The notes beneath the pieces were generated by a model. The model was not told where the DNA came from. It was given only the letters and a program-made list of their open reading frames with translations, and did not search any database. From assembly GCF_027270735.1 (NCBI RefSeq), contig NZ_JAPWIJ010000002.1, positions 248,001 to 312,000 on the forward strand: 64,000 bases of DNA, given 5' to 3'. Both the position numbers and the translations under genes were made by a program. Origin of the DNA: Rhodococcus ruber. Lineage in GTDB: Bacteria > Actinomycetota > Actinomycetes > Mycobacteriales > Mycobacteriaceae. Below, piece after piece: positions 28,514-37,507 of this stretch (position 1 is the first letter of the stretch; every line of letters starts with the position of its first letter).

Positions 28514-30141
28514 GCGGCGCGGGGCACCTCGGACTGACGGTCGGGAATACCAGGTCGGTGGCGGTACACCGCGTCCGCGCCGACGACGAGCCGACGGTCG
28601 TCGTGGTACCGACAACTCTGAGGTTCGACGAGGACGGCCGCGCACATCTCGGCGAACCCGCCGACACCGCGCCCTACACCCGGTTCGTGGACCTGGTCGG
28701 TCAGCAGGAGAACCTCGAACCCCACGCCGACGCCTACCGCGCCGAAGACCTGATGGCCAACGCGGCCAACTGCCTCGTCACGATGATGTCCGCGGCGGCC
28801 GAGTCCGTCGACAGACCCGTCACGACGATGACGTACCCGGCGCGGTGGCCACGCGAAAGCGTCGCCCTGCTGCGTGACGCCCTCGACCACACCGGCCTCG
28901 ATTCGGTCGCGCTGGTGCCCGACGCGAAAGCCGCCAGTACCTTCGCGCAGCGCAACCCCGGCACGGCCGCAACGGTGATCGACATCGGGGCCACCGGTAC
29001 CGACATCTCGACGTATCCCGGAGGCGGAACGGTTCGCACCACCGCCGTCAGCGGCGACGTGTTCACCGACGCACTGTTCGATCACGTGGTGACCGATCGC
29101 GAGCACATCGACCTGTCCGACGCCGCAGTGCTGGCCGCACTCTCCGGTGTCGTCGCCTCGTGCGAGGCAGCCAAACATGCGCTCAGCACCGACGAGCAGG
29201 CCACCATCTCGGTCGATCTGCCGGGCTTGTCGCAGACCACGACCGTGACGCGAGCCGAGTTCGCAGACCTGGTCGCGCCGTCGGTGCGCACCCTCGACGT
29301 GCCGCAGACCGGCACCGTTGTGCTCACCGGAGGCAGCGCCGCACTCGAGCCGGTGGCCGCAGAGATCGCCGAACGGACGTCGGGCCGGCTGGTCGTCGAG
29401 CCACTCGCCGCGCCCCGAGGCGCACTGCTGCTGGCCGAGGTCGACGACGTCGACGGCAACTCTCTCGTCACCGGTGCCGCACCGATCGTCACCCGCAACG
29501 ACGGCACCGATTCGCTCGATACCGACGCCATTCCTGTTGTCCCGCCGGAGAAGTCCCTTGCCTTCTCCGAGGCCATGCCGGCGGTGGCCCCGATGTTCGA
29601 GCCCTCGGAGTTCCGGTCCCATCCGGTCGAACCCGCCGAGGAGAACGCGCCGAACACCGGTGCCGCGCCGGCGGCGGCCCCAGCAGTCGCGTCGTCCGAG
29701 GGCAAGAAGGAACGCAGCGAACGCTCACGCACCATCACCACCGTCGTTGCCGGTGCTGCGGCGGGTGTGGTGATCGTTCTGGCAATCGCGGCGGTCAGTG
29801 GCGTATTCGGCAGTTCGCCGGCTCCGACGCCCCCGGCCGTCACCGATGCGGGCTCGCCGGTCGTCACCTCCACCAGCGCGCCGTCGACCACAACCGTCAC
29901 TCCCGCTCCAGCCGTCGTCGCGCCGGAGGTGGTCGACGAACCGACGTACGAGCCGTACATCCCGCCTCAACCCGCGCCGCTGCCTGCGCCGCCGCCCGCA
30001 CCGATCCCCACGCCCCCGCCCGTGGTCACCACCACGGACCCGGTGCCCACCACGACCCCGGTGACAACCACCCCGGCCGCGACGACCACGACCCCGGCTA
30101 CTACCACCACGACTCCGCCGACGACGACCCCGCCGGCATAG
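28510..30141 (+). CDS. membrane-anchored Hsp70-like protein B
   Basis: 543 residues. The Hsp70-like domain covers about 5-310: GLTVGNTRSVAVH (phosphate-1 without Asp), MTYPARWPRESVALLRDAL, VPDAKAA, VIDIGATGTDIS (156-167, phosphate-2) and VVLTGGSAAL (270-279, adenosine motif). Lobe II is short. A cytosolic linker rich in Pro/Ala and a basic stop (KKERSERSR) precede the single membrane helix (410-432). The outer tail of about 110 residues is Pro/Thr repeats (TTTPPTTTPPA at the end), typical of wall-spanning stalks. It is coupled to the lobe-deleted paralogue upstream. No downstream terminator is evident before the secreted protease 81 bp later. Confidence 0.82.
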   Translation: MSGAGHLGLTVGNTRSVAVHRVRADDEPTVVVVPTTLRFDEDGRAHLGEPADTAPYTRFVDLVGQQENLEPHADAYRAEDLMANAANCLVTMMSAAAESVDRPVTTMTYPARWPRESVALLRDALDHTGLDSVALVPDAKAASTFAQRNPGTAATVIDIGATGTDISTYPGGGTVRTTAVSGDVFTDALFDHVVTDREHIDLSDAAVLAALSGVVASCEAAKHALSTDEQATISVDLPGLSQTTTVTRAEFADLVAPSVRTLDVPQTGTVVLTGGSAALEPVAAEIAERTSGRLVVEPLAAPRGALLLAEVDDVDGNSLVTGAAPIVTRNDGTDSLDTDAIPVVPPEKSLAFSEAMPAVAPMFEPSEFRSHPVEPAEENAPNTGAAPAAAPAVASSEGKKERSERSRTITTVVAGAAAGVVIVLAIAAVSGVFGSSPAPTPPAVTDAGSPVVTSTSAPSTTTVTPAPAVVAPEVVDEPTYEPYIPPQPAPLPAPPPAPIPTPPPVVTTTDPVPTTTPVTTTPAATTTTPATTTTTPPTTTPPA

Positions 30142-30222
30142 CGCTGAACTGCGTAAACACTGGTTGTACGACTGATGCCCTAAGGTGGGGCGCTGATACC
30201 AAGCACCCGATGAAGGGATTTC

Positions 30223-31521
30223 ATGCGTAACACCGGGGCTCTGCGTACTGCAGTGCTGTGCTCGACGGCTTTCGTCCTGTTCGCTTCGTTCTCCGGAACA
30301 GCGTCCGCCGAGCCCGTCGTCCAATCTCCCGCCGATCAGCTTCCCGCAGAGCTCGTCGAGGCCGTGCAGCGCGATCTGAAGATCTCCCCGCAGGAGTATC
30401 TCGATCGAGCTGCTCGTGCGCAGGAACTGTCCGCCTACGCATCGGACTTCCGTGCCAGCCGCCCCGCCGATTTCGCCGGCGCATGGATCGGACCCGACGG
30501 CAACGCCGTCGTCGCCGTCACCTCCCCAGCCGCGGCGCAGGCAGTAGCCAAGGACGGATATGCCACCGCTCAGTCACCGGTGTCGGCGGACGGGCTGGAG
30601 AAGTCGCTGGCAGACCTCAACGGATGGATCGCCGGACTCCCCCGTGAGATCTCCGAGCAGATCAACGGAACGGCCATCGACTTCATCGACAACCAGGTCG
30701 TCATCGACCTGGTGAACAGCCCGATCGGTAGCGCGCTCAACCTCCCGACGTTGCTGGCCAATATCAAGGTCATCCTCTCCCCGGGCGGAAACAAGCCGGT
30801 CGACCCGACTCCCATGGGCGGCGACACATACGTCACCAGCACCGGGCCCATCGCCGACGCTCCGACCACCGACATCAGCATTTGTTCGTTCGGGTTCAAC
30901 GCCGTCGACAAGTCCGGCGAAGCCGTCAATTTGACTGCCGGACACTGCAATCCGAACAAGGCCACCGGAGCCGGCGGCGCACCGGTGTACCTTCCCGATC
31001 CGTCGGACATCAAGCGCAGCACTCAGATCGGCTCGTTCGATCGGTCGAGCCTGGGCGCACAGGACGGCCTCGACTGGTCGGTGATCGCCCTGAACGACAG
31101 CGGCATTGCGTCCGGCCTCGACCGTCCCACCGTCCGCGGAGCAAACGGCAGCACCGTCACGATCACCGGAACCGCAGCACCCGTGATCGGAGCGCCGGTC
31201 TGCAAGTCCGGACAGTCGTCGTCGTTCACGTGTGGCGTTGTCGCAGCCGACCGCGTCGAGACGCAGCTCTACATGGAAGACGGCACCTCCCGCACGGTCC
31301 GCGGATTCGCCAGTACCGCGTGCACTCTGGCGGGCGACAGTGGCGGTGCCATCGTGACCGGAACACTCGCGCTCGGAATCACCAGCGGATCCAACAGCGG
31401 TGGCGCACCCGATTGCAACGAGGCGAACCTGGCATTGGCGCAGTACGGCGGCACCGCGAGCCTGGGCATTCCCATCGATCAGGTCGTCGACGCAACCGAA
31501 TCCACCCTGCGAACCGAGTGA
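30223..31521 (+). CDS. secreted S1-family serine protease 1
   Basis: 432 residues, GAAGGG before the ATG. A Sec signal peptide (cut near SGTASA-EP, residue 29) is followed by a propeptide (about 30-195) of the alpha-lytic/streptogrisin type (LPAELVEAVQRDLKISPQEY), then the chymotrypsin-fold domain. Catalytic residues are His241 (LTAGHC), Asp284 (LDWSVI) and Ser373 (AGDSGGA). Cys pairs flank His and Ser (CSFGFN..., GHC; TACTLAGD...). It is probably autoprocessed outside the cell and degrades extracellular or envelope proteins. A paralogue follows 87 bp downstream. Its position just after the Hsp70-like operon raises the possibility that it works with the exposed tails of those proteins, but this is inference. 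Confidence 0.92.
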   Translation: MRNTGALRTAVLCSTAFVLFASFSGTASAEPVVQSPADQLPAELVEAVQRDLKISPQEYLDRAARAQELSAYASDFRASRPADFAGAWIGPDGNAVVAVTSPAAAQAVAKDGYATAQSPVSADGLEKSLADLNGWIAGLPREISEQINGTAIDFIDNQVVIDLVNSPIGSALNLPTLLANIKVILSPGGNKPVDPTPMGGDTYVTSTGPIADAPTTDISICSFGFNAVDKSGEAVNLTAGHCNPNKATGAGGAPVYLPDPSDIKRSTQIGSFDRSSLGAQDGLDWSVIALNDSGIASGLDRPTVRGANGSTVTITGTAAPVIGAPVCKSGQSSSFTCGVVAADRVETQLYMEDGTSRTVRGFASTACTLAGDSGGAIVTGTLALGITSGSNSGGAPDCNEANLALAQYGGTASLGIPIDQVVDATESTLRTE

Positions 31522-31549
31522 GCCGGTAGGTCGGCAGCTGCGCACCCCC

Positions 31550-31555
31550 TATAGT
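31550..31555 (+). promoter_or_regulatory. -10 box upstream of serine protease 2
   Basis: TATAGT, 53 bases before the ATG, next to a CACCCCC run and TACGGGGAG. It suggests that protease 2 has its own promoter and is not only read through from protease 1. Confidence 0.5.
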
Positions 31556-31608
31556 CGTACGGGGAGTGAACGGCATCACATCGCGGATGCCTTGGGGGAG
31601 GGGTATTC

Positions 31609-32736
31609 ATGCGTCGCCGTGCGCTGGGGTTGTCGATGGTCGCTGTGTCGTGCCTGATCACGATGGCGGTGTCTGCTCCTGTCGCCACTGCCGCGCCCAT
31701 GGTGAGCGCAGATCCGGTGCTGCCGCCCGAACTGGCCGACGCCGTTGCCCGTGATCTCGCGCTGAATCCGCAACAGTTCCTCGGCCGAGCCGACGCGGCT
31801 CGCCGATTGGCGGAGTTCGCTGCCGCGGTCGGTTCGGAGGCTGTCACGGGTACCTGGCTCGATGCGGACGGTCGGCCTGTCGTCGCGGTAGCGGACGGCC
31901 CCACCTACACCGCGGTGAGCGACGCTGCGTCGGCCAACGGGTTCGCAACAGTCGCCCCCGGGATAGAGATTCCGCAAGCAGTTCGAAGCGTCGTCGACCC
32001 ACTACTCGAGCTGCTGCCCTTCGACCTCGCGCCCACTGCCGGTCCGATTCGTGCCAGTTCCTATCTCGGGGGAGACAGCTTCCTTGCCGGGACCCCAGCC
32101 GGCCTCGGTCTGCATTGCTCACTCGGATTCAACGCCGTCGACTCGACGCGAGGATCGGTCAACATCACTGCGGGCCATTGCAACCCGAGCGCAGCCGACA
32201 CCGGTTCCGCAGTGTCGACGGGCGCATACCCGATGTACGGGAGCCTCGTCGGTTCGAAGTTCGGCTCGTTCTACCGAACCAATCAGTCGCACAACGATTA
32301 CGCCCTGATCGACATCGACGACGCCAACGTCGGCGAATTCGAGAGCAATGCGGTGAGAGTGCCCGGCTCGGGACCGCTGAACGTCACCGGAACGGTGGAT
32401 CCCATCGTGGGGGCGCCGGTCTGCAAGTCCGGTTCCAGAACCGGATTCAGTTGCGGCACAATCCTGTCCACGGGCCAGAACGTTGCCATCGGCGAAGCCG
32501 TCATGGACCGTAGCTTCTCTACCTCCATCTGCGCTCTCCGCGGCGACAGCGGTGGACCGATCGTCAGCGGCACCCTCGCCGTCGGCATCGCGAACGCATC
32601 GAATGTGGGCGATCAACCGTCCTGCGAAATCGCGACGGTGTTCAGCATGCTGCAGGGCCAGAGACCCGAACTGTTCGCCACACCCATCAACGACGTGTTG
32701 GCCGAGAACCCCGGATTGACGGTCCGCACGTCGTAG
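31609..32736 (+). CDS. secreted S1-family serine protease 2
   Basis: 375 residues with GGGGGAGGGG before the ATG. It has a signal peptide (cut near ATAAP, about residue 29), a short prodomain (PPELADAVARDLALNPQQFL) and a protease domain with His190 (ITAGHC), Asp230 (SHNDYALI) and Ser314 (RGDSGGP). Fold and prodomain match protease 1, from which it differs mainly by a shorter propeptide. Tandem duplication is the simplest origin. Ser-pocket residues differ (RGDSGGPIVSG versus AGDSGGAIVTG), so specificity may have split. A strong bidirectional terminator follows. Confidence 0.92.
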   Translation: MRRRALGLSMVAVSCLITMAVSAPVATAAPMVSADPVLPPELADAVARDLALNPQQFLGRADAARRLAEFAAAVGSEAVTGTWLDADGRPVVAVADGPTYTAVSDAASANGFATVAPGIEIPQAVRSVVDPLLELLPFDLAPTAGPIRASSYLGGDSFLAGTPAGLGLHCSLGFNAVDSTRGSVNITAGHCNPSAADTGSAVSTGAYPMYGSLVGSKFGSFYRTNQSHNDYALIDIDDANVGEFESNAVRVPGSGPLNVTGTVDPIVGAPVCKSGSRTGFSCGTILSTGQNVAIGEAVMDRSFSTSICALRGDSGGPIVSGTLAVGIANASNVGDQPSCEIATVFSMLQGQRPELFATPINDVLAENPGLTVRTS

Positions 32737-32755
32737 CCGACACGCGCTTCGAACG

Positions 32756-32794
32756 ACGCAGGGCCCGCACTCTCGACGAGTGCGGGCCCTGCGT
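32756..32794. terminator. bidirectional terminator between convergent genes
   Basis: Perfect 17-bp stem ACGCAGGGCCCGCACTC / GAGTGCGGGCCCTGCGT with loop TCGAC. It lies between serine protease 2 (plus) and the secreted protein at 32806-33465 (minus) and can serve both. Confidence 0.9.
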
Positions 32795-32805
32795 GAAGCT
32801 GAAGG

Positions 32806-33465
32806 CTACTTGGCCCACACAGTGGTGCCGGGTGCCGCATTCAGCGTGTTGATCAGGTCGATGCCTGCAACAACGAGAGTCGGTCCGCCGGCGACGATCG
32901 TGCCGACGACGCCACCGATGCCTGCACCGGTCACCACAGCCGGGATGACAGCGGGGCCGCCGATGATGCCGATGAGTCCCAGGCCCGCTCCGATGATGGT
33001 GCCGGTCAGTCCACCGACCGCGGTTGCGATTCCGAGCTGCGAGGAGAAGTTCTGCTGTGCCGCGAGGTTTTCCTCGGGCGATGCGACGGTCGTGGCACCG
33101 ATGCTGCGCGAGTTCGCCGACGCCTTCGTGAAGTCGAGGTTCGGGATCAGGCGCAGGGTCTTGCCGCTGTCATCCACGTTCTGCTCGTACGGGAAGTTCA
33201 GTCCGCCCAGGTTGAACGAGAGCGGGAGGGTCAGGAGTGTCTTGTCAGCGGCGTCGAGGACGTCGACCGTCTTGCCGTCGTCGGCAACCTTGAAGACGCC
33301 TGCATCGATGGTGGTGACGATCGTGCGGTCTTCGAGATCGACGGTGTAATTGGTGTCGACAGCGGGAGCCTGCTCACTCGGAGCCTGTGCGTATGCGGTT
33401 CCGCTGGCCAGACCCATCGCCACTGCGACGAAGGCCGAGGTGACGACCAGTTTGCTGAATTTCAT
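32806..33465 (-). CDS. secreted hypothetical protein of Nocardiaceae type
   Basis: 219 residues from the ATG at 33463-33465 (MKFSKLVVTSAFVAVAMGLA, signal peptide, cut after TAYA). The mature N-terminal domain is beta-rich (YTVDLEDRTIVTTIDAGVFK, DAADKTLLTLPLSFNLGG), a pattern frequent in secreted Rhodococcus/Nocardia proteins of unknown role. After a polar helix the C-terminal 75 residues are a Gly/Ile/Val-rich hydrophobic stretch (TGTIIGAGLGLIGIIGGPAV) that could insert into or coat a membrane. There is no catalytic motif. It is transcribed alone, from a TACACT -10 box near 33575-33570, about 100 bases upstream. Confidence 0.78.
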   Translation of the reverse strand: MKFSKLVVTSAFVAVAMGLASGTAYAQAPSEQAPAVDTNYTVDLEDRTIVTTIDAGVFKVADDGKTVDVLDAADKTLLTLPLSFNLGGLNFPYEQNVDDSGKTLRLIPNLDFTKASANSRSIGATTVASPEENLAAQQNFSSQLGIATAVGGLTGTIIGAGLGLIGIIGGPAVIPAVVTGAGIGGVVGTIVAGGPTLVVAGIDLINTLNAAPGTTVWAK

Positions 33466-34005
33466 GTGGAATTCTGTTCCGTTTCTGTGATGTGCGCGCT
33501 CGACGGGACCAGGTCCTGCCGGGCTCAAAGCCACCCCGATGACCCTTTTGCGACGTTCGGTGCGAGCGAAGTGTAACGCAGAATCGGACCGGTCGTTGTC
33601 TTTCTGTCACTACTCCGTCACCTATCGGTTACTAACTGTCACAAATATTCTCGATATCCGCAGCACAAAAGCATGTTCGGCATCACAATGCCGCCGAAAA
33701 CATCATTCGATCGGTTGAATTTCGGATAGCAGTCAGCCGAGCCCCACCTTCCTCAGGCCGGACCGGAGTCACGCATACGGCAGGTTAGGACTGCCTTCTC
33801 GACAGCACCCGGGAGGCCTACGCCTAACGTGACCTACGAGACAACCTACTGACGAGTTCCACCCGCCCGTCGGACGTCCCCGCTTCTGCACCCACCAGCA
33901 TCGCTTGCCCTGATCGATGCTAAGTTACTCGTCAGTACGGTTACTTTGCTACCGACGAGTAACTTCGACCGTCATCCTGCTCGACGTACATCGAAAGGCC
34001 GCGAC
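33466..34005. other. 540-bp intergenic region without genes
   Basis: Relatively AT-rich between 33590 and 33740. It holds the promoter of the secreted protein (minus strand, TACACT at 33575-33570) and, at the right end, the promoter and inverted-repeat operator of the Fe-S oxidoreductase. No open frame with a ribosome-binding site and no RNA gene was seen. Confidence 0.6.
33922..33965 (+). promoter_or_regulatory. inverted-repeat operator of the Fe-S oxidoreductase gene
   Basis: AAGTTACTCGTC (33922-33933) and its exact reverse complement GACGAGTAACTT (33954-33965), 20 bp apart. The left arm continues into TTACTCGTCAGTA, itself a small palindrome of the TTACTNNNNAGTAA kind bound by TetR-family repressors. 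The element is 40 bp upstream of the start codon. Confidence 0.7.
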
Positions 34006-37000
34006 ATGAATGCCGTGACTCTCTCCTTCGGCTTTGTAGGCGCTGTCATCAGCATTTACTGCTGGTACGTATTCATCCGCGGTGGATTGCGGATGTTCAA
34101 CATCGTGCGGATCGGTCAGCCGGCACCCGATCGTTGGCGACCCGTCGTTCCTCGCTTCAAGCAGATGGTCGTCGAGTTCGTAGCCCACACCAAGATGGTC
34201 AAGTTCCGCACCGTCGGCTGGGCCCACTGGCTGGTCATGTGGGGTTTCCTCGGTGGCGCTGTGGTCGCAATGGAAGCGAACATCCAGACTTTCAATCCCG
34301 AGGGTCATTGGCCGATCTTCGGCGACTGGGCGATCTACCACCTGATGGACGAAATTCTCGGTATCGCCACCGTGGTCGGAATCATCGCTCTCATCGCGAT
34401 TCGCCAGCTCAACCACCCGCGTAACCCCGACCGGCAGTCACGTTTCGCCGGATCGAATTTCAAGGCCGCTTACTTCGTCGAAGCGATCGTTCTCATCGAG
34501 GGCCTCGGCATGATCCTGGTCAAGGCAGGCAAGATCGCAACGTACGGGCACTCGAACCCGTACACCGACTTCTTCACGATGCAGGTGGCCAAGCTGCTAC
34601 CTGCCAGCCCCGAGATGGTGTCGACGTTCGCATTCGTCAAGCTCATGTCCGCCATGGTCTGGGTCTACGTAGTCGGTAGCAGAATCAACTGGGGCGTCGC
34701 ATGGCACCGCTTCACCGCATTCCCCAACATCTACTTCAAGCGCATGGACGACGGCACAGTAGCCCTCGGTCCCGCCAAGCCCATGATGTCCGGCGGCAAA
34801 GTCCTCGAAATGGAAGAGGCCGACCCCGACGTCGATGCGTTCGGTGCAGGACAGATCGAAGACTTCAGCTGGAAGGGCTGGCTCGACTTCACCACGTGCA
34901 CCGAGTGCGGTCGCTGCCAGTCACAGTGCCCCGCATGGAACACCGGCAAGCCACTCTCCCCCAAACTGCTGATCATGTCGCTGCGCGACCACGGTCAGGC
35001 CAAAGCTCCGTACCTGCTGGCCGGCGGCAAGAAGGACATGGCCGGTGACGAGATCGGCCTCGTCGACGCGGAGGGCAATGTCGACCAGAAGAAGCTCGAC
35101 GCAATTCCGCAGGCCGCTCGGGACGAGGCCGACCGCAAACTCGTCGCCGACGCCATCGAGGGCGGCATCATCGATCCCGAGGTGCTGTGGAGCTGCACCA
35201 CATGTGGTGCCTGCGTCGAGCAGTGCCCGGTGGACATCGAGCACGTCGACCACATCATCGACATGCGCCGCTACCAGGTGCTCATCGAATCGGAGTTCCC
35301 GTCCGAGCTCGCAGGTCTGTTCAAGAACCTCGAGAACAAGGGCAACCCGTGGGGCCAGAACTCCAAGGACCGTCTCAACTGGATCAACGAGATGGATTTC
35401 GACATCCCGGTCTTCGGCCAGGACGCCGACTCGTTCCAGGACTACGAGTACCTCTTCTGGGTCGGCTGTGCCGGTGCCTACGAGGACCGCGCAAAGAAGA
35501 CCACGAAGGCCGTCGCCGAGCTGCTCGCCACCGCAGGTGTGAAGTTCATGGTGCTCGGTGCCGATGAGACCTGCACCGGCGACTCCGCTCGCCGTGCGGG
35601 CAACGAGTTCCTGTTCCAGCAGCTCGCCATGCAGAACATCGAGACGCTGAACAACGTGTTCGACGGCGTCGAGCAGACCAAGCGCAAGATCGTCGTCACC
35701 TGCGCCCACTGCTTCAACGCGCTCGGCAACGAGTACCCGCAGGTCGGCGGCGACTACGACGTGGTGCACCACACGCAGCTGCTCAACCGCCTCGTGCGAC
35801 AGAAGAAGCTGATCCCGGTGGCCTCGGTCAGCCAGGACATCACGTATCACGATCCGTGCTACCTCGGCCGTCACAACAAGGTGTACGACGCTCCGCGTGA
35901 GCTCATGGCCGCGTCTGGCTCCAACCTCAAGGAGATGCCGCGTCACGGTGAGCGGTCCATGTGCTGTGGTGCCGGTGGCGCTCGCATGTGGATGGAAGAG
36001 AATATCGGCAAGCGCATCAACATCGACCGGGTCGACGAGGCACTCGCCACCAACCCCAAGAAGATCGCCACAGGTTGCCCGTTCTGCCGCGTGATGCTCA
36101 CCGACGGTGTCACTGCCCGGCAAGAAGGCGGCGCGCACGAGGGCGTCGAGGTTGTCGATGTCGCGCAGCTGATGCTCGAGTCGATCACCCGCGTCGAGTC
36201 CTCGGTGCTGGCCGAGAACATCAAGGTCATCCCGCGCGAGCGCACTCCCGAGGAGGAGCTGGCCACCGAGAACGCAGCCGAGGTCGAAGAGGCCGAGCGC
36301 ATCGCGCCCGTCGAGGAGCCTGCCGAAGCGAAGTCCGCTCCGGCAGCTCCGGCTCCGAAGGCCGGCGGCGGACTGAAGATGAAGGGTCTGGCCAAGGCGC
36401 CAGGGGCGAAGACACCCGGTTCGGCTGCCAAGGCCGACACCGCCGAGCCCGACACTGCATCGGCTGCTCCCGCCGAAGCCGCTCCGAAGCCGAAGGGTCT
36501 CGGAATGGCCGGAGGCAAGGCACCCGGCGGCAAGGGTCTGCAGATGAAGGGCAAGGCTCCCGGCGCGAAGGCGTCGGCACCTGCACCTGCACCTGCACCT
36601 GCACCTGCACCTGCAGACGCTCCCGCGTCGTCCGACGCACCCGCCACAGCCGAAGCTTCCGAGTCGACCCCCACCGTCAAGCCCAAGGGCCTGGCCGTGA
36701 AGTCGGGATTCAAGAAGCCGGGAGCCAAGGCACCGGGCAAGCCCGTCGCGGCTGCACCGGCTGCCGAAGCTGCACCGGCTGCTACAGCTGCCCCGGAGAC
36801 CTCGGGCGAATCCGCGGAATCGGGCGCTGCGGCAAGCGAATCCAAGCCGACCGTCCAGCCGAAGGGCCTGGCCGTGAAGTCCGGATTCAAGAAGCCTGGA
36901 GCCAAGACCGCGAGTGCCCCTGCGGCGAAAGCTCCGACTGCCGAGGCGCCTGCTGCTGAGGCATCGGCTTCCGAGGCACCAGCTGCTGAGGCCGCGACCT

Positions 37001-37389
37001 CGGAAGCACCCGCTGCCGCAGGGCCTGCTGCAACGAATTCCGCTGCAGCAGAATCCAAGCCGACCGTCCAGCCCAAGGGTCTGGCCGTGAAATCCGGCTT
37101 CAAGAAGCCAGGCGCGCGGACACCGGGTGCGGCCGCCGCTGCACCTGCCGCGCCGGAGAAGGCAGAGCCCCACAAGGCCGAGCCGACGCCGGAAGCCGAG
37201 GCACCGAAGGCAGAAGCAGCTGAAGCGTCGGCGACGGAAGCACCGGCCGCCGAGGCACCGAGGGCAGAGGCGTCGGACACCGAGTCCGATGCGACGTCCA
37301 CCGGTTCGGATGATCGGACTCCACCCAAGCCGAAGGCCGGTGGACTCGGATTCGCTCCGGGGGCAAAGGTTCCGGGCCGCCGGAAGTAA
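34006..37389 (+). CDS. membrane Fe-S oxidoreductase (heterodisulfide-reductase-like, Rv0338c type)
   Basis: 1127 residues from the ATG at 34006 (GAAAGG upstream). The N-terminal 240 residues hold several membrane helices resembling a NarI/DUF3483-type quinone-facing domain. Two [4Fe-4S] motifs follow: CTECGRCQSQCPAW (about 298) and CTTCGACVEQCPVD (about 397). Then come two Cys-rich CCG-type domains with CAHCFNALGNEYP (near 566) and CCGAGGARMW (near 653). From about 770 to the end is an Ala/Pro/Lys-rich tail with at least three copies of PKGLAVKSGFKKPGA and an in-frame hexamer tract (GCACCT x6, 36577-36612, encoding Ala-Pro). It probably moves electrons between the quinone pool and a soluble donor such as ETF. 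M. tuberculosis has the homologue in the same neighbourhood, about 880 residues long. Confidence 0.9.
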   Translation: MNAVTLSFGFVGAVISIYCWYVFIRGGLRMFNIVRIGQPAPDRWRPVVPRFKQMVVEFVAHTKMVKFRTVGWAHWLVMWGFLGGAVVAMEANIQTFNPEGHWPIFGDWAIYHLMDEILGIATVVGIIALIAIRQLNHPRNPDRQSRFAGSNFKAAYFVEAIVLIEGLGMILVKAGKIATYGHSNPYTDFFTMQVAKLLPASPEMVSTFAFVKLMSAMVWVYVVGSRINWGVAWHRFTAFPNIYFKRMDDGTVALGPAKPMMSGGKVLEMEEADPDVDAFGAGQIEDFSWKGWLDFTTCTECGRCQSQCPAWNTGKPLSPKLLIMSLRDHGQAKAPYLLAGGKKDMAGDEIGLVDAEGNVDQKKLDAIPQAARDEADRKLVADAIEGGIIDPEVLWSCTTCGACVEQCPVDIEHVDHIIDMRRYQVLIESEFPSELAGLFKNLENKGNPWGQNSKDRLNWINEMDFDIPVFGQDADSFQDYEYLFWVGCAGAYEDRAKKTTKAVAELLATAGVKFMVLGADETCTGDSARRAGNEFLFQQLAMQNIETLNNVFDGVEQTKRKIVVTCAHCFNALGNEYPQVGGDYDVVHHTQLLNRLVRQKKLIPVASVSQDITYHDPCYLGRHNKVYDAPRELMAASGSNLKEMPRHGERSMCCGAGGARMWMEENIGKRINIDRVDEALATNPKKIATGCPFCRVMLTDGVTARQEGGAHEGVEVVDVAQLMLESITRVESSVLAENIKVIPRERTPEEELATENAAEVEEAERIAPVEEPAEAKSAPAAPAPKAGGGLKMKGLAKAPGAKTPGSAAKADTAEPDTASAAPAEAAPKPKGLGMAGGKAPGGKGLQMKGKAPGAKASAPAPAPAPAPAPADAPASSDAPATAEASESTPTVKPKGLAVKSGFKKPGAKAPGKPVAAAPAAEAAPAATAAPETSGESAESGAAASESKPTVQPKGLAVKSGFKKPGAKTASAPAAKAPTAEAPAAEASASEAPAAEAATSEAPAAAGPAATNSAAAESKPTVQPKGLAVKSGFKKPGARTPGAAAAAPAAPEKAEPHKAEPTPEAEAPKAEAAEASATEAPAAEAPRAEASDTESDATSTGSDDRTPPKPKAGGLGFAPGAKVPGRRK

Positions 37390-37417
37390 CGCCTCGACAG
37401 TCGCACAGCCGTCGAAA

Positions 37418-37453
37418 AACTGCACCCCCGCACTCGCGTGCGGGGGTGCAGTT
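37418..37453 (+). terminator. terminator of the Fe-S oxidoreductase gene
   Basis: Perfect 16-bp stem AACTGCACCCCCGCAC / GTGCGGGGGTGCAGTT with loop TCGC, 28 bases after the stop. It can also serve the convergent GGDEF-like gene. Confidence 0.88.
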
Positions 37454-37507
37454 GTCTGATCTGGTCCACAACCGTGATGAGGACCATGCTCGCCGAACCG
37501 CCGCGCT

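Noticed and set aside
27763-29622. A 619-codon minus-strand frame opposite the two Hsp70-like genes
   Set aside because: It has Ser/Gly/Val-rich noise and no ribosome-binding site; the plus-strand genes overlap by ATGA and share homologous motifs.
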